The translations under genes were made by a program, and so were the position numbers. Below the pieces are notes generated by a model, which saw only the letters and a list, made by a program, of their open reading frames with translations, was not told where the DNA came from and did not search any database. DNA of 64,000 nt from Gymnorhina tibicen (taxonomy: Eukaryota; Chordata; Aves; Passeriformes; Artamidae): positions 248,001 to 312,000 of the forward strand of contig VXAZ01000373.1 in NCBI GenBank assembly GCA_013399875.1, written 5' to 3'. Below, piece by piece: positions 48,448 through 62,574 of this stretch (position 1 is the stretch's first letter; each line of letters starts with the position of its first letter).

Positions 48448-51400
48448 TGAATAGAATTATAACTTAGAAAAATATGAACGTGATTATAGTACAGTAATTG
48501 TTATAATGTTTAATAATGATATGCAGTGTTAAATTATACCCAGCATTTCATGTTCCTCTAAGACAGAGAAAAAAAAAAGGATGAGCAGCCAACATGTCAG
48601 GCCTGTTGATATTGGTGGTCCATCAAGACAAATTTTGCCATTTCGGAGGCTGAGGCCCTTTCCAGAAGCCAGCAGGAGACTCACGCTGAGCCTGCCAGGC
48701 ACCCAGTAATCACTGCAAAAGCTCATCTGCCCCATTCACCTCTCTGCCACAGGGGATCCCAGCCTCGGGTGAAACCATACAACCCTGAAATGGGATGTGG
48801 AGCAGCCCAGCGAGTGATGGAGACAGGCTTCAGTCCTCACTGGCTGCTACCTTTTCTATGGAATCCTTTTCCCTGGGTCATTTCTGTTAGCCTTCAGTGA
48901 TGTATTGCAATGCCAGTATATACAAATCACTACAGAATAAACCACAACTGTTTGGCATCCTGATCCTCATCAGGGCCAGGCTTAAACTCCACCCATTCAC
49001 ATACCTGAAATAATGTGGGCATTTGGTTGCCTGAAATGCAAGTTTTGTCCTCAATTTGATTTGCAAGAAACCCTTGCAGTGAAAATACATGTGCAAGCTA
49101 AGTCATGGTGTTGTTCTGGGGGAAATGGAGAATCTGAAAACAAAGATACCTTTTGCAAGCTAGGAATGATTCCATTGATATATAAAATTATCTTAGTGCT
49201 GGTTTGTCTCTCTGTCAGCTGTTTGTGTGTGCGTGGACATGATACCTTGGCATAATATTTACTGAGTCCAAACACGTTTTTAGCATATGCTTAGCTGCTG
49301 GTGATTTATTTTCTGGATGTCATGGTGTCATTAGCAGATTAATGCTGGGGGTGGCCAAAAAAGGGGTCATGATGTGCTCCACTAATTAATTGCCTCCTTC
49401 CCAAAACCTTCTCAAGTCTGGCGAAGTCACAGGATTGCAAGGAGAAAGGTAAGCTTAATATCCAGTGAGGCAAGGGAATATCCAGCCCCAGGGCAAAAGT
49501 GTGCACATTCATCCTGTATCATGTGAGTCTGGGAGGGAACGGTGCCAGACCCTCAAGTCATTTTGCAGTACAGCAGGCAGATTACTCTTAATATAAAAAA
49601 TGTAAACCACGATAAATGGGAGCAGATTTTAGCTATGATAGTCCATGTATCCTTCAATGCATGAGTTAATTCTTTGATGGAAGTCTGAGCTATTTACACT
49701 GTTGACAGATACATTTCTGTTCATATGGGTCATTTTATAAAAAGTGATGCTATAAATATAAAAGTACAGCTTCTCCAATTCAGATTCTTGTAAATGAAAC
49801 ATGTAATTTTAACAGATCAAAAGATTGCATTCTGCTTTAAAACTGTTGCTATATTCAGTTCCAGCTGAAAAAAAGCAACTCACGTCTATGATATTTAACA
49901 TATATGAGTTTTATTCTATTTACTTCTTCTTTAAAAAGACATAAAGCAAAAGAAAACTCAAATACCTTAAGTCAGAAAATCCAAAAGCCTAGCCAAAAGA
50001 AATGTATCTGTCCACTTTTTAGTGAATTAATGCATTGTCCAAAGTACATGTGCTTTGTACATGCATAGGTCTTTCTTGCAGTGGTTCCAGCTGTGCAGTG
50101 TAGGACCACCTGGAATAACAATGGAGCCACTAGAATTACTTTTTATGCATATACAGCAGCCAGGATTGGGTCCTATCTACATACGAGAAAACTTTTGCTT
50201 TTGAAGATGTTCCCAGCCAGCAACACCTTTATGAATAGCAAAAGCTGCAATTTAAATACTTGAGTTGTGTCTCACATCTGTTTGGGTCCAGCACACTGTA
50301 ATTGGTTCTCTTGATTAAATCTACTGCATGACAGGGAAACCCTATGGAAGAAAGTCTGTCTGTAACATTCCAGTTCGATGGTAGAATTTTATACGTATTC
50401 CTAACTCTAGCCTCCAGTAGAAATCACATTCTTTGAGTTATGGACAGGTCCCAAGGCCGAAGGGAGCCAAATTTCTGTCTTCCATTACCCAGTAGGAAAT
50501 GGGAAAAATTAAACATATGCAGAGTGGTGCAGTTAGTCAACATCACATCTGAACCCTTCCCAGTAATTCAACAGAAGGAGTTATAGGAGGGAATGAATAG
50601 GGAAATTACTATGCTACAAAGCATTTTGCAGGAGTTTTACAAGAGCATAGTCCATTAAGTGATGATAAGAAACTTGATTGGCAGCTGACAGGAGCATTAA
50701 GTGCATCTGTTTTAATACCTGTGTACTTCTAAAATATTCCAAACACCACTCCCCTTTTTTTTTACCCTTGCACTCGTTATAGTGACAAAGCCACCTTTTT
50801 TATTAAAAAAAAAAAGGCATTTAAAATGTCTGTTTCATGCCTTCCAGAGTCAGGGGTTTTTTTCCTACTTTTTAATATGATTAATAACTCTAACAGGTAT
50901 TTTCAAAGCCAAACAGCTGGGTTATTGCTCAAGTAACAGCTGTTTCATTGCTAAATATATCCTTATTTCACCAGCCATCAGCTTGCTGAAGCTTTGCTGG
51001 TTACTTGCCTTTAAACATTTGCTGATAGTGAGAAAGTCCTGGTACTTAATCATAGCTGGTGCTACAAAAGCCGGAGCTACTTTGAAAAAATAATACACAG
51101 AGAAAAACATTGGCAGAAAGCTTTTTTCTTTGAGGGTGGGGAGGGTTTTTTTTTGTTTCAATGCCACACATTAGGTCGCAACCAGATGTTCATGTTATAG
51201 ATCCTGCCTGGATTAAAAAAAACCACACACACAAAAAACCCCCCTTTTTTATTCAAAAATGTCAATATCGTTTAACAGCAAATGTAATATAATTACAGTA
51301 TTCAATAAACATTTAACAAGACACAGACATTTTCTGTAAGAAAATATTACTAGAGTGAGCCTTTTAGCAGTTTAGCAGTTAAATTAGTAATTTCTTTTAT

Positions 51401-54400
51401 AACATCTGGAGAGCAGTCTCTAATTTCTAAAGTTTTGGAACAAAGAGACATCGGGCAGATTTAGAGTTACGAATAATTTGCCAGTTGTTTACCTTTATGC
51501 CAATCTAATTCTCCACTGCATAGATGCAATTGAATACATTACAAATGTGTTTTCCATAAAAACCCCTAAAATGCAGGCAGGGGAAGGTGGAGAACAAGTT
51601 CAAGCCACTCTGGCCCTTCACAGGCATTGCCACGCCTGTAGCCATCCTCCTCGCCTCTCTCAACGTGTGATGGAGCCTCAGGACCCCATTCTGAACTCCC
51701 GAAATTCAAGAGTGCCTCTGTGTACTGACCCAAACCAAAGCAGTTGACCTTAGTAGAAACCTTTCCATAAACTGTGGATTTGGGATCGAGTCCAGTGGGA
51801 AGCCCTCATGGCAAGAGGAGTCTCTCAGGAAGTGGGAGAGAGGCAAGGGGCCAGCTGGGTGGAGGAGGATGGCCCCAGCCACCTGCTAATGGGCTTCTGG
51901 GCAGCCTGGGGACACAACCCATGGAGCAGGAAGGCTTCTTCCACAAGAGGTGTTGCCAAACCACTAAACCCTTCGCTGTGCTGAGAGCTTTCCCTGGGTA
52001 TGGTTACTCCCTAATATCCCAATACTTCTTGCTCCATGTTTTTCCTGACTTGGCTGAAGATCTTGGATGAGTTTGCGGCGATTTCCCTCCCCCTTACAGC
52101 TCAACACTTGCCTGCACCTCAACTGCAGTGGCTGCTGCTGTGATACCTCCTCTGCAGGACTTAGGTCAGCTCACCACATCTACTGTGCCCACTTCTGTCC
52201 ACCACAGGGGTTGGATCCATCCTGCACTACAGCTTCTGCAATCCTGTGTGTTGGGAGAAGAGTGCCAGCAAGTAACTGACCTGCATCCAGCACTCTACAA
52301 ACCACACGCTGGAAACTATGTGATAAACCTTCCTCTAAGTTGTGGATTTCCAGAACACAGTTAATTTATCGCCTCTTATCTTGAATGGATGATAATACAG
52401 AAGTTAATAAAAATGTCTCTTTGTCATGGCATCATCCATCAAAGATACAAGATTATTGTAAATTTTAGATGAAAGGTTTAATTATTAACCTATTTCTAAG
52501 TGCCATAATTTTTATTCTTTAATCCCAAAAATTAAACCAGCAAGATTTCTTATGTATATGTTCCATATATACTCATAAAACTTCTGAAAAAGTTTTGTCC
52601 ATAAAGGTGGTCTTCTAAAAGATGCCTCCTGTTTCTTAAAGTATCAATTTTGAAAGCCCAGAAAAAAATTTCTTCTTGTGGGTGCTTTTGTTGTGTGCTG
52701 TGGCAAAGCATGGCTGGATCTCATTTGCCTTGTGCTGTCCATTCAATGACATCAGCTGAGACTGTTGCAAATATAGGCCAGAATGTTATCTGATGTAAAG
52801 CACAATAGTGAATTTTTAACCCATCTGATCCTTTCCTTTTTCTGTCTGCTTTTTTTTTTTTTTCCCAAAAAAGTTCAGAGGAGGCACAAATAAAGCACAC
52901 ATACTTGTGGAGGTTTTGTGCTTTGCTAGATCATCTAGTGCACTTCCAGTTCCCCTGCAGGTCATGCAAACATAAACAGTCCGTAAAGAGGAAAGAGAGA
53001 GAAAAGAAGAAACAGAAGCTTAAGCTAGGTTTTGTTTTGCTCTCAGTAACTCACTTCCACATGTGAGAAGTGAACAATATTTTCTTCTATAGCTTTAAAC
53101 CCCAAAGCAAAGCTACATAGCAGAAAGAAATAACATGTTTGCAAACACCAAGCAGCATCTGAAATTAGAGGCAGTACAAACCATTTTCTCTTTGGAGAAC
53201 AAAACCACTCTGGATCAGTAGGGAAAGGCACCCTGAATCCAAAATCTGCTAAAGCACAGAGGGACTGAAGAGCATTTCATGGCTTTGATGGTAGAGGATC
53301 AGTTGTTTGCAATGATGAAAGTGCACAGTCTGTCCAAATTCCGTGCTGCCTTTACTGCAGATGGTTCTTGCTCTAATGACTGTGAACAGCCCTTGTGACC
53401 ACTGCAGGTAATAGGACTCAGCCTTCTCGTGCCTGCAGGAGTGCACCTCACTGCTACCTGCTAGGCCAAGAAACAGGAATGCAAATGGAAATAGGCAGTT
53501 TAGGATAATCCACTGAGATGAGAGACATTTTAATGGTGATTTTTCTGGGGTGGTGATAGTTGTACGGGATCTTTTTTTTTCCTTCATGATTTGGCATTTC
53601 TCTGCTGCAGAGCAGCAGAGCATATCTGGGATGTGACGCTCTGTGGTAAGTGCTCCATCCAGCTGCAATATAAACAGAGCTTTTTGCGGCACATTCTAAA
53701 GCTGTAACATTAAGGAGAATAATGGACGATGCCTTTTGATATCTTTGTGTAAACGAAGAATTTTATTACAGTGAATTACCATGTTAATTTATGAAAAGTA
53801 AACAAAACCAAGTGCAAAACTGATTCAATGTATAACCTAACTTTCCTGGTGCCTAATGAGGTGACAGTGATGGAATCAAAACAAATATCTTTATGTTTCA
53901 TAAATGTAGGGAAAAATACTTCTGTGTTTAATCACCGCCTGGAGTCACTGACAGTGCTGGCACACCAACACCACAGGTTTTAGAGTAACTAAAAGTCACT
54001 TTGTCTAGTGGCTGAGGATACAGGCAAAGTCACTGTGGACCACCATGGGTTGTACAATAACAAGGATGCAGGGAAATGGCAGATAAGGTTCAGAAGCAGT
54101 TGGACCATTCTACACACAAGTAATATACTTTGCCCCTGTCGTTGTTCCCCCATTCATCTATAAACTGTTGCAGAAGTAAAAGTGTGCAAAACACTTCATA
54201 CAGAGCACCTCCCTTGGGCCAGAATTTTCCTTTGACTTCCAAGGTTGTTTTTTTTTGAAGAAGGCATTGAAACCTGGGCCTGTGGAAGACAAAGTGCTAC
54301 CACTACCCCTAACACGTTATCCATCTCGAGTTGGCAAGTTTCTTCCTGTGATGGTATTAACTAGGTGCAGGTCCCCTGATAGGCCATTTCTCCAGAAAAC

Positions 54401-56031
54401 TGTGATCATGGGAAAAGCTGCAGCCCAGGCTAAACCTTCAATAGGAGCATTGCCCAGACCTCTCTGGGACAATTTGAAGACATCTTTAGCTCTTTACATG
54501 CATGCTGTCAGATGCCCAAGAGGTGTGTGCATATTTGCTGTTTGCAGATCATTTGGCGTCAAAGTGTCTACAAGGACATAATCAACAGGTTACAGTGCAC
54601 TGATATATTCCTTGCCTGAGGATGAGACTCCAGCACAGCTGCACACTGAACAGTGTTTCTGAGCACAGATAGGAATTGACAAACTTGGTTCTTCAGAACC
54701 GTTTCCTTTCCAGTTACATAAACAGCCGTGCAATGCAATAGGAAAATCAATACCCTACCAATTAGTGAACTACATCTGGCTAAATTTATCATGGGTCCAA
54801 CAGATGTGACATAAAATTAGCTTAATTTTTATGTCTGTGGATTGGACCTTTATGTTCTTGAAAACCACCTGGAAAGCAGCCATTTGTGTCCGCTACACCT
54901 TACGAGCTTTTCCTGGGAAAAAAGACAGAAGGCACAGCCTCCCTAGCAATACTCTTTTTCCCTCTCTTGTTTCACAATAGAAATATTTGCAGTGAAAGTA
55001 ACTTTTTTAATATGGAAACTTAACAGAGAAACTTGGGGATCCCTGGCAGGGTTCTGCATGGCAATTCCAATTGCCCTCTACACAGCCAAAGATTAATATA
55101 GTGCCTAAAGCTGTCAGCTGGCAGCAATGACAGAAATAGACCTGGGAAAGAGTCCACTTGTCACTGTCCATACATTTCTTAGTCTGATCAGGGGAATCCA
55201 CGGTGCTGGCAAGATGCTAACAAACAGTCAGGGCCTTGGATTCAGCCTCTTCTTGAGCTGCCAAGACATAATCACTCTAACATCCTGGACAGCCTAAGCC
55301 TGCCTCCTTTTTAATAAGCTCCTATATAGGAAACCATTTATAGATAAAATAAAGGAAAATTATTGTGCTCACTTCATATTCCTGAAGAAGGAAATAGAAG
55401 CAAAGTAAATTAAGTCCAATTTGCATGGACTTTTGAACATGCACAGTTTTGGATATAAGCTGTGGAGCAGACATAGAATGCTGTAGCCTTTATAGTCAAT
55501 ATTTTATTAAATTTTTCCTTGTAAATTTTGCTGTGTCTTTATTGAATTCATTCAATAATGGGAGAACTTTCCTGTAGCTAATTCCATGCCTTGAAATTTC
55601 CCTTCTTGTTAACCTGTGACTGCAGTCTAATGCAAAGAGTGTCTGCCATGCAATACAATAAGGGTAGATTCAGGTACCAAGGTGACCGTATTTTTTATTA
55701 AAATACCATTTTATATGCTCAGTTTCAAACTGATGACTGCCTCCGCAACACCTAATTGCCACCAGTGTCTACAAATACTTTGCATTTAATGAAAATATCA
55801 AACTAGGTTCCTTATTTCGGTTGAAGCAGTAGGTTGTATTACGCAGTGTAAAATCCCATTTTATGAAATTTCACAGAAATACAGATATAACTTTGCACTC
55901 TTCATTCTTTTTTTGAACTTTATACTCTCTATATTGCAGGGCTTTAATAATTTTTTCATGGTAAGTTTCAAAATGTTTCTGTTGCATCAGGGAACTAAGC
56001 AGTTCCATTGTGGCTAATTTAACACCTGCAA

Positions 56032-56046
56032 ATTGCCATGGCTACC
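56032..56046. promoter_or_regulatory. RFX X-box-like motif candidate
   Basis: ATTGCCATGGCTACC closely resembles the palindromic X-box GTTGCCATGGCAAC bound by RFX factors. It lies in AT-rich intergenic DNA near TAATT and CACCTG motifs. One motif match is weak evidence by itself. Confidence 0.3.
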
Positions 56047-58634
56047 AACAAAATACTTTCTAGCTTTATAAGGTAAGTATCTATTTCATATTTTAAAGCA
56101 GTGGTAGATTTGGATCCAGTGGTTGCATCTTATATTAAAAATTCTATTAACTTTATTCATCAACACACCATCAGGGAGTGTACAACTTCTCACACTTTTT
56201 AAGGCCAGGAAGTAAACAGCTTGGTCAGCCAAGGCTGAACTTCCTCATACTCTGCTACCTTGATCCTCACCTAATAATGGCTGAATTGGAATTTTTTTAA
56301 AGATCCGAGACACTTTTGCTGCTTGCAAGAGCAAACAAGAAAAAAGTTGAGCTATTTGAAGATTTTATTTGAAGACTTGGTTAAAACAGAGATCTGTGTC
56401 CATCACTCCATAGATGCATCAGACATGATTTTTGGTAAAACCCAGCAAGGATCTGGAGGTCATCTTATGTGCAGCCACATCCTCTACCCCTCAACTATCC
56501 TGTTAATGCAGCTTTGGACTTGCTTGAGGCAAAGAGCCTCGTCTGCACCAGGTATGGAATGGCCTGGTGTTCACAGCCATGTCATCCAGGCTGCAGCCTA
56601 ATGGAAGGCATGAGTCATGGACTTTAGCTTGCCTCATAAAGCAAAATCAATTCACAGCAATGCAAACCAAAGATTATAATTCTTCAAAATTCATAGGACA
56701 GGCAGATGCCATAAAACTAGGATTTTTAGTGCCCAAAGATATCCTTCTTATATCTGCAAAGTGAGCATGACATTCCATAAGTGATGCCTGACATTAGAGC
56801 CTATCTACTTTACAGGGACAAAGCTGGAACCCAGCAGCTGAAACACCTGCAGAGGTGAACCCAAAAGGTCTCGGTTTCATCCTTATTCCGTATGAATTAC
56901 AGCTCAAGAAGACAATGAAGCTCCATAATTGCAGGGACAGAGAGCCTGCCTCCATCTCTTAAGCCAACAATTAAAAAAATAACGGTACAACTGCCAATAA
57001 AAAAGCTTTCTAATTCAGCAATTTAGTTTTGGGCCAAGTTGTGGATTGCATTTAGGTGACATGACTGGTTGAGTTTGTTACTGCAGAGGCACTTGGTATA
57101 AGAGAAGTGTCGAGAGGGCATGAAGAATGACTGAAAAGGCAAAATAAACTGTATCAAACCCTCTAACCTCTGCTTTGTGCTTTGCCTGCTTGTCTTGGAC
57201 AGTTTTACACCTCTGTGGGTACATGTACAGAGTCCTCCTTTCAAAGGCTGCAAACATTTTGCAAATTGCCCACTGGGAGAAGGCTGTAACATAGCCAGAT
57301 ATATTCACTTCACCTTTCTGATTTAGTGGGAATTGGTCAGAAAGTTCTCATGAGAAATACACAACACTTTCAGACTGAAAAAAAAAAAAAAGGAAAAGAG
57401 CTTGGAATACATTGAAAGGAGAAATGAGAATGTGGGAATACAACTGCATTGATCTCTTTGATAATGAATCCAGTAGGAATTTTACTTATCTTTATATGTG
57501 TGACAAGATTGTGGGATTTCCTTTTTAGCAAGTCCCTTCAAAAATAGGAGGCTGCGACACAACGAGTTGGTGCTGCTCATTCAGATGAGGAAGGCTTCCT
57601 TACACGTACTGTATGTATCTTGGCAATCCTGCACGGAAAGTTAAAAAAAAAAAGAATGGGGAGATGCTTTTTGTAGGACACATAAATGCAAGCCTGCCAT
57701 TCCACTGGGTTTAGCTTAGTTCTACAGATTTTCTCTATTAAAATCAAACCCAAACAAAAGACCTAATTCTTCTTTCATTTATACACACATCATGTAAGTC
57801 ATATGGCAAATCCACTGAAACTAGTGTTTGTGAGACTGAAACCAAGTGTTATATGCAGAAAAGATGTGTTTAGGTCCTGTGTACCAAGGCAGGACTGGAT
57901 CTGGAAGTATTGGTATAATATCAACTCTATATAACACCCATTCATTCTTGGCTCAGAAACAAGCCCTGGCTCCTCCAAAAAACAGAGTAAGATCCTTCTT
58001 TTAGGATTGCACAGAATACATCCATGGAACAAATCTTGGTATTAAGGTGTATTAGTCGTCTTACTTTGTTCTACATTTCCTCTCTTTTTTCTTTTATTTC
58101 TTCTTCCTTGCCGTAACTGTTGCTCTGCCTTCTTTTCCAGGCACCAAATGTCTGATTGAATGAACTTGCATTGATTTCAACTTCTCACAAATCAGTTTCT
58201 TTTGAAGAATTTACACTGACAGAGTTTCTTTTGTGCTCTTATAAAAAACCAAACCCAATACCTGTTGAAAATCTGAAAAGCTTTGGGTATGGAAAGTCAA
58301 AAAGTTAGGTGTGCTGAAAGGCAATAAATATGTCTTTCTGCTCTATTTTTTTCCAAGAAACTCTGAGAGAAAGTGTAGATATATTTTATGCAATAGGGAA
58401 TCTTAGGAGTGGACATTCAGTTGCATTGCTACCTTTTCTGTGACAGTTTGGAGACACGAGTTTCTTTTAAATGTTAAATATTTTTTCTTTGTGTAGGTAG
58501 AAACCTTTTTGTTTTAAGTATTAAAAAAACAACAAAACCAAACGAACAAAAATTCCATGAGGACGACAAAAAGCTGCACAAGGATTCTGAGTCGCCTTTC
58601 ATGCAAGGGGAGCCTGAGATCTGAAACTGCTGAA

Positions 58635-58870
58635 GATGATGGAGCGGGGAAGTGGAAGCGGACGCCCGGAGCAGCCGCAGGGATGCAGGGGAGGGCAGGA
58701 GGGGCGGGGGCGGCCCGGCAGCCACCAGGGGTCAGCCGAGACCTCCCCAAAACGCCGCCGCGGCTCTCGGTGCCCCGGAGCAGCCGCGACAAGCCATCCC
58801 CAGACCTGGGGATGTGGTACCCTGTTCTGGCGGCGATTCCTCAGGCTGCTGCCTGCACGGAGCACTGACG
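58635..58870. promoter_or_regulatory. Orphan CpG-rich block (candidate promoter or CpG-rich enhancer)
   Basis: About 235 bases with roughly 20 CpGs, high GC and GC boxes (GGGGCGGGGGCGG near 58701), sharply bounded by AT-rich DNA. No known gene is recognised on either side within the window. A CTCF-like CCACCAGGGGTCAG is at 58722-58735. Overlapping open frames exist on both strands (for example 58652-59050 plus, 58514-58792 minus), but their composition is explained by GC content. A lncRNA promoter or distal regulatory element is the simplest reading. Confidence 0.45.
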
Positions 58871-58904
58871 CCCCCTTTTAATTCCCTGCGCATTTATGAA
58901 GCAA

Positions 58905-58947
58905 TTCCACTCACAAGTGTTCCACTCGCAGTATCCACTCGCAAGGG
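58905..58947. repeat. Three-copy short tandem repeat (~14 bp)
   Basis: TTCCACTCACAAGTG, TTCCACTCGCAGTA and TCCACTCGCAAGGG follow one another directly, beside the orphan CpG-rich block. Confidence 0.75.
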
Positions 58948-61900
58948 TTTCAGTTTGTGCTGGTACAGCAAGGCAAGTTTTGTTTTTTTACTTTTTTTTT
59001 CATACTCCCATGAGAGATGTATTTCAGGCTGCTATATCGGGGCTGAGTGAGGAGCAAAGCAATCCACCAGCCAGCAAATTGATTGTGTGGGGAATGTGTC
59101 TCTATGTCCCAAAACTTATCCAGAAGTTAAGGATATAGCAGGTCAAAAACATTTTCCAGAAATTATGGAGGTAGTCATACCAGGTGCCAAATTTGTGCTT
59201 TTTTAAAAGTTCAGTTCACATAAAGCTCACTTTGTTTCAGATCAAATGCTTCACTGAACTAAAACTAAAAAAGAAACACAGCTAGCCAAACAGCCCGAGA
59301 TCACAACCCTACAATAACAACCCAGGACACACACACAATAGAAAAGCAAAGCTTCTGCAGCAGCAAGGAAACAGACTTCAGTCCCAAGCTTCCAGGGGGG
59401 TTAAAACAACAGTGAGTTAAACGTGCAGCTTTGCATAATAGGAAAATATCTGTCTTGTATTCCATGAGTCAAGAGCTGCAGAATCAGAACACAAGAACTG
59501 TGTGCTGTAACTGAACCTGCGTTACAAACCCCGGGTTTGCCCGCACGTGGAGACAAGGGTTTGCCAACGCCAGTTCAAGGAGAGGACCTGAAACCGGGAA
59601 GAATGCTTATGCACACATTCTAGAACCTAGGAAAATCCCTGAGACAGAAAAATATAAAGCAGCATGTATTTAAACACTTTCCTGAACCAGGGCCAGTGTC
59701 TGTGGTAATGGTTAGAGGACTTTAATGATCAAGCTATTTTAACTGATATTCAGATGGTTTTATTTTTCATGGACAGAAAATACAAGCTTACAAACATCCC
59801 CCAACATAAACTTTTTTTGCCTTACATAAATAATTGGGTTTTTGAAGAAGGATTTCTTTCCTAATAACTTTTTATCAGAACAAAAAATAAAACAATACAA
59901 ACAATGCCTCTGATAATCAAGCAAATTGAAAAGATAAATCAAATGCAACAAAAAATTAGTATTTTTTTCTAATTTTCTGACTGACTCTAGAATTGCTTGC
60001 TCTTGGAAAAAATAATTCACTTGCACATTTTGACCACAATTTAGAACACTTATATATTCCGTCCTGCTGAGATACAAAAGGTTCTTATTATTAAATACAA
60101 TAGCTCTGTAAATATAATAACACACTTATAGTATAATGAACTTTTCCACATTCAACCCTTTTTCCTGCTCTCAGTTATAATGACTACTTACTCTGAATAA
60201 AACATTTCTTGCTATGCAGCTTGCTTGCACAGGATAAAACGATATCATATTCATCTAAAACACAGTTATAGCTTTATTCTGTTTCAACTAGAAAATCAGT
60301 CATATAGTTGTTTTAGAACAGTTTATTTCAGTGTTGGAGACAACAAAAGATGTCCTCCAGATTACAAAGTTCTGTCTCTGTAAGTGATCATAAAATGATG
60401 TAATTCAGAAACATTTCTGCCTGTTCCTCAGGAGCGATGGTTATGATCTGAATTTCAGTCACACCACACTATATCCAGAATTTCTCAACAGAAGATTGGG
60501 AAAGAATCACAGCCATAATTCTATCAATGTAGCAATGACCAGTGTAAAGGTAAGGATTAGACGGACCAGGCATTGACCTGCCAAAATTGGACATAAATTC
60601 AAAGGTAATGACACTAAGTAGATTAAAGAGTGAGTCAACACTACTTGTCAAAGTTACAGTGAACTGAATGTAATATTTGAAAATTCAGATTTCTTCCAAT
60701 AGCCGTTCCCCATTTGACACACACGTATGTGTGTAGATGTTTATGTGCTACACAGCTGTAGAAGTAAAGGGAGTGAATTTCCGTGATATTTTCCTATAAC
60801 AGACTGAGCCAGTTCAATGGGGTTGTGCCAATTAATACCAGCATGTGGGTTCACTCAAGTATGTTCCAAATCAGAGTGCTATTTTTTATAGAGACACTGC
60901 CTTTTTCCATCAAAGGCAAGGGACATGACCAGAATACTTTTAGAAGGATGTGTTTCATGGGAAGTTTCAAAACTTTATTGGGAAACATAGTTTGCAAAAG
61001 AAATGGCTCAAAACTGGGGAACTTTTCAAATAAAATGAAGCAGGCTTTAGGAGCTTTGGAGGACTTAAGACAGAGTAGAAACTTGTGTCGGAGCAAGATT
61101 TCAACAAGACTGCTGTGCACAGGGTTTGTAACAGGGTTCAGAGGCAGCTGAATGGTTGAAGAAGAAAGTTTGTTTTTCTTGTTTTAATTGCTTGGTCACA
61201 GCAGCACTGCTGGGGTAGAGCACATCCTATCTGCTGCCTGCGATGTGCCTCTCTTCCCAAACACGGTGCAAAACACGTCAGTCGTTACTGGCAACAATTA
61301 TGAGTTTTTTCTTCTACTGGAGAATTCTGTTGGCTCTTCTCCACGCTGCTCTGCTTCCAACTCCCTTACACCTTCCCTCTCAGACCTCAGCTCTCTTAAC
61401 CCTTCCTTCGAAACCCAGAAGTGCTCCTGTTCCTTGTACTAATGCCCTCTCATTATAGCTCATTGCAAACAAGAGGTGGTGAGGAAAGAGGAATTGCAAA
61501 CACAACTCTGAAGCTTCCAAAGATAAAAAATCCAGTCGAGGTCTGAAGTGGAAAATTTCAGCCAATTCTACTTTCCTTTTTGCTCAAGGCAACAGCTCAG
61601 CTGACCCAAAGGTTTTAGGAAGCATGAGAAGTGCACAGTTTGACGACAGCAATGCCTGCACACACAAATATAAATATATATACACACTGGTGTGTGTGGA
61701 TTTTTTTAAAAAAGGTGCTGCCTTTCTTTCCACCCTTCCTTTGCTGCTATCAGTGTTCCTAGACAAGCCCTGTTTCGGACTTACGTGCTTCCCAGCATCC
61801 TGACAAAGAGACACTGCCTTGTGGGTACCCAGGGCTGGGGTAAGGAGTTGTGCCTCTCTCCAGACCATGTGGATGTTAGGAAAGGAAGCTGACTCTAGTG

Positions 61901-62504
61901 TTTAAAGACCGAGGCAGAGGTCCCTAACAAAGGGGACACTCCAGCATGTACATGATGACTTCCGGAATGTTTCCTGCATTACAATTGCTGCCCAAGAATC
62001 CCAGCAAGGGATCTATCTATACTTCTACCAGAAAAAGACCAAGAGCTGAACTGTGAGGATCAAAGGCATACAGCATCCATGTGAGCATGGTTATTCAGAC
62101 AGATAGCAAAGCCAAGCTGCTACTGGAGCATGAAGCAACTCCAAGGGACTTAGCAGCTGTCAGTGCAACAGGTTGGGAGGTTTCTGCCAGGCAGCCAGAT
62201 GCTGTTGGGGAAATGTATCCAGTACATCTTGACATCTGGGACCCATGGTTGCTGCTGAAATGTAGGAAAGCACTGTGATATAGTGGAAAAAAGTCTTTTG
62301 GGGCTGTACACCACTCTTCTTTTCAATTAATTGGGAAAACTTCTTGGAAAGGTGGGGTGCTAGAAAGGACAAGTCTTGTAACACAACTGAAGAGCAACTT
62401 AAGCATGTTATTTATATATTTACACAAATATATGTCTCTTATTAGGGCTTTTTATTGTAAGACCATTGTTTGAGAGCTGGGAAATGTATACTGAAATTAA
62501 ACCA
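58948..62504. other. Intergenic, no gene seen
   Basis: AT-rich DNA. A 121-codon minus-strand frame (59760-60125) and a 122-codon plus-strand frame (60783-61151) are present, but neither shows a recognisable domain, splice context or codon pattern. A short AT/AC-rich simple stretch lies at 61668-61695. Confidence 0.5.
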
Positions 62505-62547
62505 GTATGATAGATATGTCAGAGTATGTATGATAGATATGTCGGAG
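62505..62547. repeat. Tandem duplication of a 23-bp unit
   Basis: GTATGATAGATATGTCAGAG (62505-62524) recurs at 62528-62547 with a single A-to-G difference that creates a CpG. Confidence 0.9.
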
Positions 62548-62574
62548 GGGGGGAGTTTTCCTATAGCTGATAAC

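Larger units (their letters stand above)
47351..58634. other. Intergenic, no gene seen
   Basis: A long stretch without a recognisable exon. It has a GT-rich microsatellite (48425-48447), an X-box-like motif (56032-56046), a 13-bp poly-A run near 57379 and scattered T-runs. The longest open frame (53249-53692, minus) has no family resemblance. The low density of recognisable repeats over 11 kb is notable but may only mean old, decayed sequence. Confidence 0.5.

Noticed and set aside
53249..53692. 147-codon minus-strand open frame, the longest gap-free frame
   Set aside because: Frames of this length are expected by chance several times in 64 kb; no recognised domain, no island or promoter nearby, composition ordinary.
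59760..61151. 121- and 122-codon frames (minus, then plus)
   Set aside because: No recognisable domain, no splice context and chance-level length.
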